Shown: positions 29,036 to 37,226 of the stretch, in pieces
Layout: each line of letters opens with the position of its first letter
Position numbering within the stretch: position 1 is the stretch's first letter
Source: CALJDF01 sp038121105
Lineage (GTDB): Bacteria; Pseudomonadota; Alphaproteobacteria; SHVP01
Reading direction: 5' to 3'
NCBI GenBank assembly: GCA_038121105.1
Contig: JAYONB010000005.1
Span: forward strand, 1 to 64,000
Length of the DNA stretch: 64,000 nucleotides
Made by a program: the position numbers and the translations under genes
Notes under the pieces: generated by a model
What the model was told of the DNA's origin: nothing
The model's database searches: none
The model's input: the letters and a program-made list of their open reading frames with translations, nothing else

Positions 29036-29560
29036 ATGCGCGCCGCCACTCGATTGATCCTGTTGGTCCTGACCCCCTGGCTTTTCGCCGCGCCGGTCTT
29101 TGCGCAAAGCACCCCCAAACTCATCGGCGACTACCGGGCCTGGGAAGCGCTCACCTACAAAGAGGGCGGCAGCGACGTCTGCTACATGTCGTCGTCGCCC
29201 GAAAAATGGACCTCCCAGCCCGAGAACGTCCGCCGCGGGGACATTTACCTCCTCGTCACCCATCGACCGAGTCGCGGGGTGAAGGACGAGGTCAGCATCT
29301 ACACCGGGTACACCTACAAGCAGGGGTCCGACGTCACGCTGGAGATCGACGGCCAGGACTTCGAGCTCTTCACCGACGGCGATACCGCCTGGGCGCGCGA
29401 TGCCGAAACCGACAAAAAGCTGGTCCAGGCCATGATTCGCGGCAACAAAATGGTCATCCGCGGCACCTCCAGCCGGGGCACGCTGACCATCGATACCTAC
29501 TCCTTGTCGGGCTTCACCGCCGCGCGCAACGCCATCAACAAAGCCTGCAAGGTCCGCTAA
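29036..29560 (+). CDS. Invasion-associated locus B (IalB) family protein
   Basis: This 174-residue periplasmic protein has a signal peptide ending at VFAQ (about residue 24) and the IalB-type beta-sandwich domain, with a conserved cysteine near the start (VCYM) and another near the end (KACKVR) that may form a disulfide. IalB was named in Bartonella, but the family is widespread in free-living alphaproteobacteria, so pathogenicity is not implied. The rlmN gene follows 39 bases later on the same strand. Confidence 0.88.
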   Translation: MRAATRLILLVLTPWLFAAPVFAQSTPKLIGDYRAWEALTYKEGGSDVCYMSSSPEKWTSQPENVRRGDIYLLVTHRPSRGVKDEVSIYTGYTYKQGSDVTLEIDGQDFELFTDGDTAWARDAETDKKLVQAMIRGNKMVIRGTSSRGTLTIDTYSLSGFTAARNAINKACKVR

Positions 29561-29599
29561 GCGCTTTCCGCGTCTTCGTTCGCGCGTTAGAACACCCCC

Positions 29600-30727
29600 A
29601 TGTCTCTAGCCGTTGATATCCCCGAGGTCGCGCCCGTCCTCGACACCCGGCGCTGGCTGATCGGCCTCACCCGCGAGGAAATCGCCGCGGCCCTGGCCGA
29701 AATCGGCGTGCCCGCACGCAGCACACGCATGCGCGCCAACCAGCTCTGGCATTGGATCTATTACCGCGGCGCGCGCAGCTTCGCCGACATGACCAATATC
29801 TCGAAGGATCTACGCGCCGAGCTCGAAACCCATTTTCACTTGGCGCGCGGCACCGTGGTCGAAGGTCTGGTCTCGACCGATCGCACCCGCAAATGGGTGA
29901 TGTCGTTCGGGCCCAATCAAGAAATCGAGACGGTCTTGATCCCCGAAGACGACCGCGGCGCGCTGTGCGTGTCCTCCCAGGTCGGCTGCACCCTGAATTG
30001 TCGCTTTTGCCATACCGGCACCCAGCCCTGGGTGAAGAACCTTTCGGCCGGCGAGATCGTCGCCCAGGTCCTGCATGCCCGCGACGACATCGGCGAATGG
30101 CCCTCGCCCAAAGAAGGCCGGATGATTTCCAACATCGTCCTCATGGGCATGGGCGAGCCCTTGTACAACTACGACAACGTTGCCAAGGCGCTACGCATCG
30201 TGATGGACCAAGAAGGCATCGCCATCTCAAAACGGCGCATCACGTTGTCGACCTCGGGCGTGGTGCCGGAAATCGCGCGCGTCGGCGAAGACCTCGGCGT
30301 CGGTCTCGCGATTTCGCTCCATGCCGTGCGCGACGACTTGCGCGACGAGCTGGTACCGCTCAATCGCAAATACCCGATCAAAGATTTGCTCAACGCGTGC
30401 CGGCATTTCCCGTCCAGCAGCAACGCGCGCCGCATCACCTTCGAATACGTCATGCTGAAGGACGTCAACGACAGCCCGGCCGATGCCCGCGAGCTTGTTC
30501 GATTGCTCCAGGGCATTCCCGCCAAGGTCAATTTGATCCCGTTCAACGCCTGGCCCGGCGCGCCCTACGAATGCTCGACCAACGCCGCCATCGCCGCTTT
30601 CGCCGAGATCGTCAACGATGCGGGCTACGCCTCGCCGGTGCGCACTCCCCGCGGCCGCGACATCATGGCCGCCTGCGGCCAACTCAAATCCGCCAGCGTC
30701 AAACAGCGCGCGAGTGCCGTCCGTTAA
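29600..30727 (+). CDS. rlmN: Dual-specificity RNA methyltransferase RlmN
   Basis: This 375-residue radical-SAM enzyme has the 4Fe-4S motif CTLNCRFC (Cys130, Cys134, Cys137). The two extra catalytic cysteines of the family are present at Cys123 and near Cys359. RlmN methylates C2 of A2503 in 23S rRNA and A37 in some tRNAs, which supports translational accuracy. Length and motifs are typical, so confidence is high. Confidence 0.97.
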   Translation: MSLAVDIPEVAPVLDTRRWLIGLTREEIAAALAEIGVPARSTRMRANQLWHWIYYRGARSFADMTNISKDLRAELETHFHLARGTVVEGLVSTDRTRKWVMSFGPNQEIETVLIPEDDRGALCVSSQVGCTLNCRFCHTGTQPWVKNLSAGEIVAQVLHARDDIGEWPSPKEGRMISNIVLMGMGEPLYNYDNVAKALRIVMDQEGIAISKRRITLSTSGVVPEIARVGEDLGVGLAISLHAVRDDLRDELVPLNRKYPIKDLLNACRHFPSSSNARRITFEYVMLKDVNDSPADARELVRLLQGIPAKVNLIPFNAWPGAPYECSTNAAIAAFAEIVNDAGYASPVRTPRGRDIMAACGQLKSASVKQRASAVR

Positions 30728-30805
30728 GTGCCGCCTTTTTTCGGCCTAACCTTTCCTTAGATGGGTAGAATCGGGTCAATCCACGGCTCATAGATTGGGG
30801 GGCTC

Positions 30806-30967
30806 ATGGCTATTCTTCTTGAGTCAGCGATCATCGCGGTTATCCTCATTTATCCGACATGGCGCATCTTTGGGCGCGCCGGGTTCCATCCGGCCCTCTC
30901 GTTGCTGCTATTTGTGCCGGGCATTGGCTTGCTGATCGTGTTGTTCATTCTTGGGTTCGTTGCCTAG
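30806..30967 (+). CDS. Small membrane protein, 53 residues
   Basis: ATG 30806 to TAG 30967 encodes a 53-residue protein with two hydrophobic segments around a short RIFGRAGFHP loop. It resembles the next small protein: both have a hydrophobic helix, an R-I-x-x-x-A-G turn and a second helix, so they look like tandem paralogues. The ATG follows GGGGGGCTC, which may serve as a ribosome site. The function is unknown. Confidence 0.6.
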   Translation: MAILLESAIIAVILIYPTWRIFGRAGFHPALSLLLFVPGIGLLIVLFILGFVA

Positions 30968-31008
30968 CCCGCAACCCAACCCCGCGTCGATGCGGCAGGG
31001 GATGCACA

Positions 31009-31221
31009 ATGATATACGCGCTCTCGGCTTTCCTGCCCCTCGTCATCCTCGGGCTCGCCCTCTGGGCCACCGTGCGCATCTTGCACAAGGCGGGACGTTC
31101 GGGGTGGTGGATCCTTCTGACGTTCATCCCCTTCATCAATATCATCGCGTACTGGGGACTGGCTTTCGTTCATTGGCCGAAAATCGATGATGCCAATAAG
31201 CCGGACGTTAACGCTTTCTGA
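31009..31221 (+). CDS. Small membrane protein, 70 residues, with RSGWW motif
   Basis: This 70-residue protein has two membrane helices joined by AGRSGWW, a turn seen in DUF805 and similar small membrane proteins. CAGGGG lies about 5 bases before ATG 31009. It is 41 bases downstream of its paralogue. The function is unknown; small proteins of this kind often modulate larger membrane complexes. Confidence 0.7.
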   Translation: MIYALSAFLPLVILGLALWATVRILHKAGRSGWWILLTFIPFINIIAYWGLAFVHWPKIDDANKPDVNAF

Positions 31222-31291
31222 ACCCTGTTCGTGGACCCTTGGCAAGCTGCGCGCTACCGTCGGGTCAGCGCCGTGAGCCCAGGAGTGTCCG

Positions 31292-32050
31292 ATGTCCACC
31301 GCCGAATCCCTACTCGAAGAGCGCATTGCGCGCCTCGAGCGTAGCCGCAACATTTTGTCAATCGTCACCGCCGCCGCGGTCCTTGCTGCCGCGATCGCGC
31401 TCGTGTTGCCGTTCGTGGACGAGATCATCGGCGCCAAAGAAACCGACCTTGTCCTCCATAATGCCGCGGGCGAACCGACCATCGTGCTGTCGGGCGAAAC
31501 CGGCACCGCCGAGCTACACGGCCTCTCCATTCTCAACGACCAGAACAAAGTGCGCGGGGCCTTGGTCCCGACCAAGCTCGGCGCCGAACTCACGCTCTTC
31601 AATTCAGATGACCAACCCGTCGTCGTGCTGAACAATTCCTCCCCCAGCCAAGGTGGCCGGTTGTCGCTCTTCGGCATCGGTGATCGAGCGGCCTTTTTCG
31701 GCGGCACCGTCACGGACAGCGATTTCGGGATGGAGATTCGCATGCGCCCGGGCGTTGCGGCGGTGACCAAGATGGTCAGCGGGGTGCCGTTCTTTTCGTT
31801 GTCCGATCGCAACGGCGAGGCCCTGATCCAGGTAGAAGACGGCGTCGCCGAGCTTTTCGCCAACCGCATCAGCGTACTGGGGCCGGACTCGCTCCCCCGT
31901 GTCGAGCTTGTCGGCGACGAAAACGGCGGCAGCATTGCGCTGCGCGATGCCGCCGACACGGTGCGCGCGGCCATCGGCGCCAGCGATGCGGCAGGCGGGA
32001 ACCTCGCGGTAAATGGGCCCGACGGCGCGCCCCGCTGGCAGGCGCCCTAG
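31292..32050 (+). CDS. Membrane-anchored protein with repeating beta-strand segments, unknown function
   Basis: This 252-residue protein has a short charged coiled-coil start (MSTAESLLEERIARLER), one membrane helix at about 22-46, then about 200 residues of short strands. The latter repeats units like N-x-x-G-E/Q-P-x-V-x-L, each followed by a glycine-rich turn. This suggests a beta-solenoid or beta-propeller domain in the periplasm. I do not recognise a named family. The argG promoter and gene follow 68 bases later. Confidence 0.7.
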   Translation: MSTAESLLEERIARLERSRNILSIVTAAAVLAAAIALVLPFVDEIIGAKETDLVLHNAAGEPTIVLSGETGTAELHGLSILNDQNKVRGALVPTKLGAELTLFNSDDQPVVVLNNSSPSQGGRLSLFGIGDRAAFFGGTVTDSDFGMEIRMRPGVAAVTKMVSGVPFFSLSDRNGEALIQVEDGVAELFANRISVLGPDSLPRVELVGDENGGSIALRDAADTVRAAIGASDAAGGNLAVNGPDGAPRWQAP

Positions 32051-32060
32051 CGCCGCGCCA

Positions 32061-32088
32061 TTGCCCAAATCGCGGGCATCCCTATACT
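32061..32088 (+). promoter_or_regulatory. Candidate argG promoter
   Basis: TTGCCC (32061-32066), a 16-base spacer and TATACT (32083-32088) resemble a sigma-70 promoter. The start would lie near 32095, leaving a 5' leader of about 24 bases before argG. Confidence 0.55.
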
Positions 32089-32118
32089 CCGCGCCCTAAT
32101 TTCAAGCGGCACGGCATC

Positions 32119-33333
32119 ATGACCAAACAGATTAAAAAGGCGGTGCTCGCCTATTCCGGCGGGCTGGACACTTCGGTGATCCTCAAATGGCTCCAGACGA
32201 CCTACGACTGCGAGGTCGTCACCTTCACGGCCGATTTGGGCCAAGGCGAAGAACTCGAACCCGCGCGGGCCAAAGCCGAAATGTTCGGCGTCAAGGAAAT
32301 CTACATCGAGGATCTGCGCGAAGAATTCGTCCGCGACTACGTCTTTCCGATGTTCCGCGCCAATGCGCTCTACGAAGGTGTCTATCTGCTCGGCACCTCG
32401 ATCGCTCGGCCCTTGATCGCCAAGCGGCAGATCGAGATTGCGGCGGCCACCGGCGCCGATGCGGTCTCGCATGGCGCCACCGGCAAGGGCAACGATCAGG
32501 TCCGGTTCGAGCTCGGCTATTACGCGCTCAACCCCGACATCACCGTCATCGCCCCGTGGCGCGAGTGGGATCTCACCTCGCGGACCAAGCTGATCGAATT
32601 TGCCGAACAGCATCAGATTCCCATCGCCAAGGACAAACGCGGCGAGGCGCCGTTTTCGACCGACGCCAACCTGTTGCACACCTCTTCCGAAGGCAAAGCG
32701 CTGGAGGATCCCTGGAACGAGGCCGCCGAGCACGTCCACTCGCGGACCGTCTCGCCCGAGGATGCGCCCGACAAGCCGACCTACATCACCATCAGATTCG
32801 AACAAGGCGACGCGGTGGCGATCGACGGCAACCCGTTGTCCCCGGCCAGCATCCTCGCGCAACTCAACGACCTCGGGCGCGACAACGGCATCGGGCGGCT
32901 GGATCTCGTCGAGAACCGCTTCGTCGGCATGAAATCGCGCGGCATTTACGAAACGCCGGGCGGCACTATTTTGCTGGCCGCCCACCGGGGCATGGAAAGC
33001 ATCACCCTCGACGGCGGCGCCATGCATCTCAAAGACGAACTCATGCCGCGCTATGCCGAGCTGATCTACAACGGTTTTTGGTGGTCGCCCGAACGCGAAA
33101 TGCTGCAAGCCCTCATCGATCACTCGCAAGCAAGGGTGACCGGCGAAGTGCGCGTCAAATTGTATAAGGGCAACGCAACCGTGGTCGGCCGCCAGTCGCC
33201 GCACAGCCTTTACAGCCTCGACCACGTCACCTTCGAGGAAGACCAGGTCTACGACCAGCGCGACGCCGAAGGTTTCATCAAGCTCAATGCGTTGCGGTTG
33301 AAGCTGCTCAAGCGCCGCGATTCGCTGCCCTGA
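32119..33333 (+). CDS. argG: Argininosuccinate synthase
   Basis: This 404-residue enzyme has the PP-loop AYSGGLDTS at the N-terminus and the usual ArgG length and blocks (FTADLGQG, GTSIARPL, HGATGKGNDQVRFE). It joins citrulline and aspartate with ATP, the penultimate step of arginine synthesis, in the cytoplasm. No other arg gene is adjacent. The DUF3253 gene follows 4 bases later. Confidence 0.98.
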   Translation: MTKQIKKAVLAYSGGLDTSVILKWLQTTYDCEVVTFTADLGQGEELEPARAKAEMFGVKEIYIEDLREEFVRDYVFPMFRANALYEGVYLLGTSIARPLIAKRQIEIAAATGADAVSHGATGKGNDQVRFELGYYALNPDITVIAPWREWDLTSRTKLIEFAEQHQIPIAKDKRGEAPFSTDANLLHTSSEGKALEDPWNEAAEHVHSRTVSPEDAPDKPTYITIRFEQGDAVAIDGNPLSPASILAQLNDLGRDNGIGRLDLVENRFVGMKSRGIYETPGGTILLAAHRGMESITLDGGAMHLKDELMPRYAELIYNGFWWSPEREMLQALIDHSQARVTGEVRVKLYKGNATVVGRQSPHSLYSLDHVTFEEDQVYDQRDAEGFIKLNALRLKLLKRRDSLP

Positions 33334-33337
33334 TCGG

Positions 33338-33643
33338 ATGACCGCCGAACCCGCACCGTCCGAAGTCCGCGACCCCGCGGCCCAAGCGATTCTCGACCTC
33401 ACCGCCGATGCCCCGCGCGGGGTGCGTCCCGAACAAGTCGCCCAAGCGATGGCCGAGCGCTACCGCCGACCCAAAGACGGGCCCAACTTGTGGCGCAAAT
33501 ACATGCATGCCGTGCGGCAAGAGGCATTGCACCTCGCCCGCACCGGCGAGATCGTCATCTTGCGCAAAGGCAAACCGGCCGACCCCCACAAACCCATCAA
33601 GGGGTTGGTCAAGTTCGCCCGGCCCGCGCCGGCCTCAGACTGA
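33338..33643 (+). CDS. DUF3253 family protein
   Basis: This 101-residue basic protein matches the DUF3253 family, with a predicted winged-helix fold: WRKYMHAVRQEALHLARTG forms the likely recognition helix region and GEIVILRKGKP the wing. It may bind DNA, but no role is established. It follows argG closely, probably through read-through transcription. Its stop overlaps the convergent folD gene. Confidence 0.82.
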   Translation: MTAEPAPSEVRDPAAQAILDLTADAPRGVRPEQVAQAMAERYRRPKDGPNLWRKYMHAVRQEALHLARTGEIVILRKGKPADPHKPIKGLVKFARPAPASD

Positions 33644-34525
33644 CGGCACCGCGATCCCGGTCTGACGGCACGCCGCCGTCACCGTATTCAGCAACAAACA
33701 CGCGATGGTCATCGGGCCGACGCCGCCCGGCACCGGCGTAATCGCGCGCGCGACCTGCTTGGCTTCGTCGAAGGCGACGTCGCCGTAGAGTTTCGCTTTG
33801 CCGCCGGCCGGATCGTCGACGCGGTTCATGCCGACGTCGATGACCGTGGCGCCCGGCTTAACCCAGTCGCCGCGCACCATTTCTTGCCGGCCCACGGCGG
33901 CCACCAGCACGTCCGCCCGACGACATACCTCGTCGAGATTCTTGGTGCGCGAATGCGCGACCGTCACGGTGGCATTGGCGGCGAGCAATAGCTGCGCCAT
34001 CGGCTTGCCGACCAGCTTGGAGCGACCGATTACCACGGCGTCGGCGCCTTCGAGTTTCGCGCCCGCGCGATCGAGCAGGATCATGCACCCGCGCGGTGTG
34101 CAGGGCACCAGCCCGTCTTCGCCCAACGACAAGCGCCCGGCATTCACCGGGTGCAGCCCGTCGACGTCCTTGTCGGGATCGATCGCGTTCACCACGGCGT
34201 TCTCATCCAGGTGTCCGGGCAGCGGCATTTGCACCAAGATCCCATGCACCGCAGGGTCGGCATTGAGGGCGGCGACTTGCGCCAATAGATCGTCCTGTGT
34301 GGTGTCCGCTGGCAGCTTGAATTCGAACGACTGCATGCCGGCCGCAATCGTCTGCTTGCCCTTGTTGCGGACATAAATCTGGCTGGCCGGGTCCTCGCCG
34401 ACCAAGACCACCGCCAAGCCCGGCGTCAGGCCATGGGCGTCCTTGAGGGCCGCAACCTGTTTGGCGACGGTGGCGCGGACATCGGCGGCGATGGCTTTGC
34501 CATCGATCAGTTGGGCGTCGGTCAT
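33635..34525 (-). CDS. folD: Bifunctional methylenetetrahydrofolate dehydrogenase/cyclohydrolase
   Basis: This 296-residue protein has the FolD signatures QMPLPGHLDE and VGPMTIACLL near the C-terminus and the Tyr-x-x-x-Lys type active-site segment YVRNKGKQ. It interconverts 5,10-methylene-, 5,10-methenyl- and 10-formyl-tetrahydrofolate with NADP. The ATG at 34525 overlaps the stop of the DUF167 gene as ATGA, which sets this start over an upstream in-frame ATG. Confidence 0.97.
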   Translation of the reverse strand: MTDAQLIDGKAIAADVRATVAKQVAALKDAHGLTPGLAVVLVGEDPASQIYVRNKGKQTIAAGMQSFEFKLPADTTQDDLLAQVAALNADPAVHGILVQMPLPGHLDENAVVNAIDPDKDVDGLHPVNAGRLSLGEDGLVPCTPRGCMILLDRAGAKLEGADAVVIGRSKLVGKPMAQLLLAANATVTVAHSRTKNLDEVCRRADVLVAAVGRQEMVRGDWVKPGATVIDVGMNRVDDPAGGKAKLYGDVAFDEAKQVARAITPVPGGVGPMTIACLLLNTVTAACRQTGIAVPSV

Positions 34526-34857
34526 GCGGGGTCTCCCAGCCAAGGCTTGAGGTGCGTGGCCAGCGAGCCCGGCTCGCCCGCCACTAGGACGGTCTTATGC
34601 CGATCGGTTTCGCCGGCGACAATAGTGAGTTGGCGTGGCGGCAGACGCCAGGTCTTGGCCAGCAGCTTGAGGATCGCGTGGTTGGCCTTGCCGCGATCGG
34701 GCGGCGCCGTGACACGCACTTTAAGTGCGGCTCCCTGCGCGGTTTCTACCGGGCCTTCGATGATATTGCGCGAGGCCTTCGGCGCTGCCAGCACGCGCAC
34801 CAAAACCCCATCGCCGGTGGCGCGGTGGGCCGCGAGGTCAGAACGACCGGTAGCCAA
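34522..34857 (-). CDS. DUF167 (YggU) family protein
   Basis: This protein of about 111 residues has the DUF167 core: LKVRVTAPPDRGKAN and the C-terminal DRHKTVLV. Homologues are small conserved proteins of unknown function, often encoded next to yggT, as here. The start is a TTG at 34857 that overlaps the yggT 3' end by 20 bases. No ATG or GTG lies in a better place, so the exact start is uncertain. Confidence 0.85.
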   Translation of the reverse strand: MATGRSDLAAHRATGDGVLVRVLAAPKASRNIIEGPVETAQGAALKVRVTAPPDRGKANHAILKLLAKTWRLPPRQLTIVAGETDRHKTVLVAGEPGSLATHLKPWLGDPA

Positions 34858-35134
34858 GCGTCTCGCGAAGTATCAGCCCGCGAACGATGAATTGGATCAG
34901 CAGGATGACGATGATCGGCGAGATATCGATCCCGCCCAGATTGGGCAGCATCCGCCTGATCGGCCCCAGCACGGGTTCGGTAATGCGATGCAGGAAGTCG
35001 CCGATCCGGTAGATCACCGGATTGCTGGTGTTGACCACGTTGAACGCGACCAGCCAGCTAAGAATCGCCGAAAAAATCATCGCCCACATGTAGAGGGCGA
35101 CCAGCGTGTCGATCAGACCGAGAATGGATTGCAT
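34838..35134 (-). CDS. YggT family membrane protein
   Basis: This 98-residue protein has two YGGT-type hydrophobic segments separated by the PVIYRIGDFLHRITEPVLGP loop. YggT relatives are linked to cell-division or osmotic-stress functions, but without a defined activity. The ATG at 35134 is followed by the standard family start MQSILGLIDT. It leads a three-gene unit yggT-DUF167-folD with overlapping ends. Confidence 0.9.
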   Translation of the reverse strand: MQSILGLIDTLVALYMWAMIFSAILSWLVAFNVVNTSNPVIYRIGDFLHRITEPVLGPIRRMLPNLGGIDISPIIVILLIQFIVRGLILRETLGYRSF

Positions 35135-35226
35135 CGTTCTCCCTGGGTTTGGGCCCGACCGCGGGTGCTTTCGGGGCACGCCTCGAACGAAGGCGCTGGC
35201 ATTTAAGCCGAAGGGGTCTAAACGAG

Positions 35227-35250
35227 CAAGGCGGCCCGCAGGCCGCCTTG
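35227..35250. repeat. Strong 10-bp hairpin upstream of the tRNA promoter
   Basis: CAAGGCGGCC (35227-35236) and GGCCGCCTTG (35241-35250) form a perfect 10-bp stem with a CGCA loop. It lies between the divergent yggT and tRNA-Ala genes. No T-run follows on either strand, so a terminator role is unclear; it may insulate the two units. Confidence 0.55.
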
Positions 35251-35261
35251 GGCACAAAGTC

Positions 35262-35291
35262 TTGACACCGGAGGAACCCCATCACCATTAT
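35262..35291 (+). promoter_or_regulatory. Promoter of tRNA-Ala
   Basis: A consensus TTGACA (35262-35267) is followed after 18 bases by CATTAT (35286-35291). The start would fall about 20 bases before the mature tRNA. Confidence 0.65.
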
Positions 35292-35317
35292 CCGCCTGCC
35301 TTCACCCAGGCCTAAAT

Positions 35318-35393
35318 GGGGCAGTAGCTCAGATGGGAGAGCGCAGCGTTCGCAACGCTGAGGTCAGGGGTTCGATTCCCCTCTGCTCCACCA
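35318..35393 (+). tRNA. tRNA-Ala, anticodon CGC
   Basis: The 76-base cloverleaf has acceptor stem GGGGCAG/CTGCTCC, the D-arm GCTCAGATGGGAGAGC, the anticodon stem CAGCG/CGCTG around TTCGCAA, and T-arm GGGGTTCGATTCCCC. The anticodon CGC reads GCG, so it charges alanine. The CCA end is encoded (35391-35393). Confidence 0.97.
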
Positions 35394-35414
35394 CTTCCCT
35401 CCGGTGATCGTTTT

Positions 35415-35876
35415 CTAGTTGGCCATCCGGCGCAACACCCGGTCCAGGGTCCGGCCGAGCTTTGCCCGCTGATCGCCGTCCAAACTGGCATGGAAGGACA
35501 CCAGCGCGGGCATCAACGCGTCCAGGCGTCGATCGAACTCGGACTTCACCCTGTCCGCAATGCCCGAAACATCGCCCGCGCTCACTGCACCGGCCACCAC
35601 AAGATCACGCGTCTCGCGAACGATCTCTTGGGCGACGTCACGACTATCGGCCGAGGTTGCGACATAGGCATCGGCGATCTTGCGAAACTCGACGCGCTGC
35701 ATCTCGTTAAGATCGAGTTTGCGGGTCGCGACCTTGGTGGCCCAATCCGCACGCGCTTGGGGGTCGTGATGGTGGTGGTGCCCGCCGAACGCGAACCCTG
35801 CCACCGCAATGATGGCGACCGTGCCGAGTGCGGCGTACCATTTGCGACGTCCTCGAAATGCATTGCGCAATCCCAT
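35415..35876 (-). CDS. Spy/CpxP-like periplasmic protein
   Basis: This 153-residue protein has one N-terminal hydrophobic segment (about 15-32), a histidine run (HHHHHD) just after it, then an all-helical domain with paired charged helices. The order fits the Spy/CpxP family of periplasmic chaperones and metal sensors. The histidine run suggests metal binding (inference). ATG 35876 is preferred, with AGAGGTG in front of it. It is divergent from the cyclase gene. Confidence 0.7.
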   Translation of the reverse strand: MGLRNAFRGRRKWYAALGTVAIIAVAGFAFGGHHHHHDPQARADWATKVATRKLDLNEMQRVEFRKIADAYVATSADSRDVAQEIVRETRDLVVAGAVSAGDVSGIADRVKSEFDRRLDALMPALVSFHASLDGDQRAKLGRTLDRVLRRMAN

Positions 35877-36030
35877 GAATTCACCTCTAACCAATGAATA
35901 GGATCTTTTTCACATTGGCAGGCGCGAAGGCGTTTCAAGTGTCGGCCGGTCAAATGCCCTGTCGCCCGCATGAATTTCCCTTAACAATGGGCCAGCCCGT
36001 ACCTACATACCCAAGATAGCGAGGGGGACG

Positions 36031-37226
36031 GTGGAAGATTCCGCGCCACGCAAATTAGCCGCCATTCTCGCGGCGGATGTCGCCGGCTACAGCCGGTTGA
36101 TGGGTCAGGACGAAGAGGCCACCGTTCGGACTCTGTCGGCCTATCGTGGCGCGATTGCCGACGTCGTGGTGGCGCACGAAGGCCGCGTGTTCGGCGGCGC
36201 CGGCGACAGCATGGTCGACGAGTTCTCCAGTCCGGTACAAGCGGTGCGCGCGGCACTTGCGATTCAAGAACACGTCGCCACGCAAAACGAAACCTGCCCA
36301 AAGATCGACGCATGCACTATCGCATCGGGGTCAACCTCGGCGATGTCATCGTCGACGGCGAAAACCTCCTAGGCGATGGCGTCAACGTCGCCGCGCGGCT
36401 TGAAGGCTTGGCGCCGCCGGGCGGCATTTGCGTGTCGGCCGCGGTGTACGATCAGGTTCGCAACCGCATCGACGCCCCGATAAGCGACCTCGGGCGGCAA
36501 ACCTTCAAGAACATCGACCAACCGGTGCGCGCCTACAGCATCGGCAAGCTCAAGCCGCATCGGCGCGGCCGCCGTCGTGCCGGTCACACGGCGCGCGTCG
36601 CCGCCGTTCTCGCGATCCTGATTCTCGTCGGCGGGTTCTTCCTGGTCGGTGGCGAGCGCTCGGCCCAGATCGCCGACGCCGCGCCGGTACTCGTGGTCTA
36701 TCCGTTCGACGCGATCGGCGAAGACGATCGCTTAAGCCAAATCGGCGACGGATTGCGGCAAGATCTGATGGTCTCGCTGTCGGATGCCAACAACCGCCTG
36801 CGCGTTATCGCGGTGGCCAGTCGTACAGCGGCAGAAGACCCGCCACCCGACTACGTCCTCGAGGGCAGCGTGCGGATCGCCGACGAAACCGTACGTGTTA
36901 CCGCATTGCTGGTCGAAAAAAGCAGTGGCTATCAGTTGTGGGGCGGTCGCTTCGATCGCGCCACCGCCGAGGGTCTGACGTTCCAAGACGAGATCGCCAC
37001 CAAGATCGCAGGCTCGCTCGCCCAAAAACTCGCCGCCGCGGAAACCGAACGGGGGACCGCACCGGGCGCCGTCGCCACCTTGATTCAGGGCCTCGCGGTG
37101 ATCGGACGGTTCGCCCGCGACGCCGTTGCCTTGCCGGCCGATCTCTATCGTCGCGTCGTCGGCACCCAACCCGATCCGTTGAACTCCAAAGCATCGTCGA
37201 CCCGTACAGTAGAGGTGATTTCATGA
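36031..37226 (+). pseudogene. Class III adenylate/guanylate cyclase with TolB-like C-terminal domain, frameshifted
   Basis: Two overlapping frames encode one protein. The first (36031-36372) has the N-terminal half of a class III cyclase domain with AADVAGYSRLM and GAGDSMVDEF, holding the two metal-binding aspartates. The second (from about 36300 to 37226) continues with HYRIGVNLGDV, a membrane helix at about residue 188-208 of the joined protein, and a TolB-like domain. Adding one C to the CC at 36293-36294 restores a continuous 398-residue frame reading NETLPKDRRMHYR, as relatives do. GTG 36031 follows GAGGGGGA. The stop overlaps the next gene as ATGA. Either a real frameshift or a consensus error. 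Confidence 0.85.
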
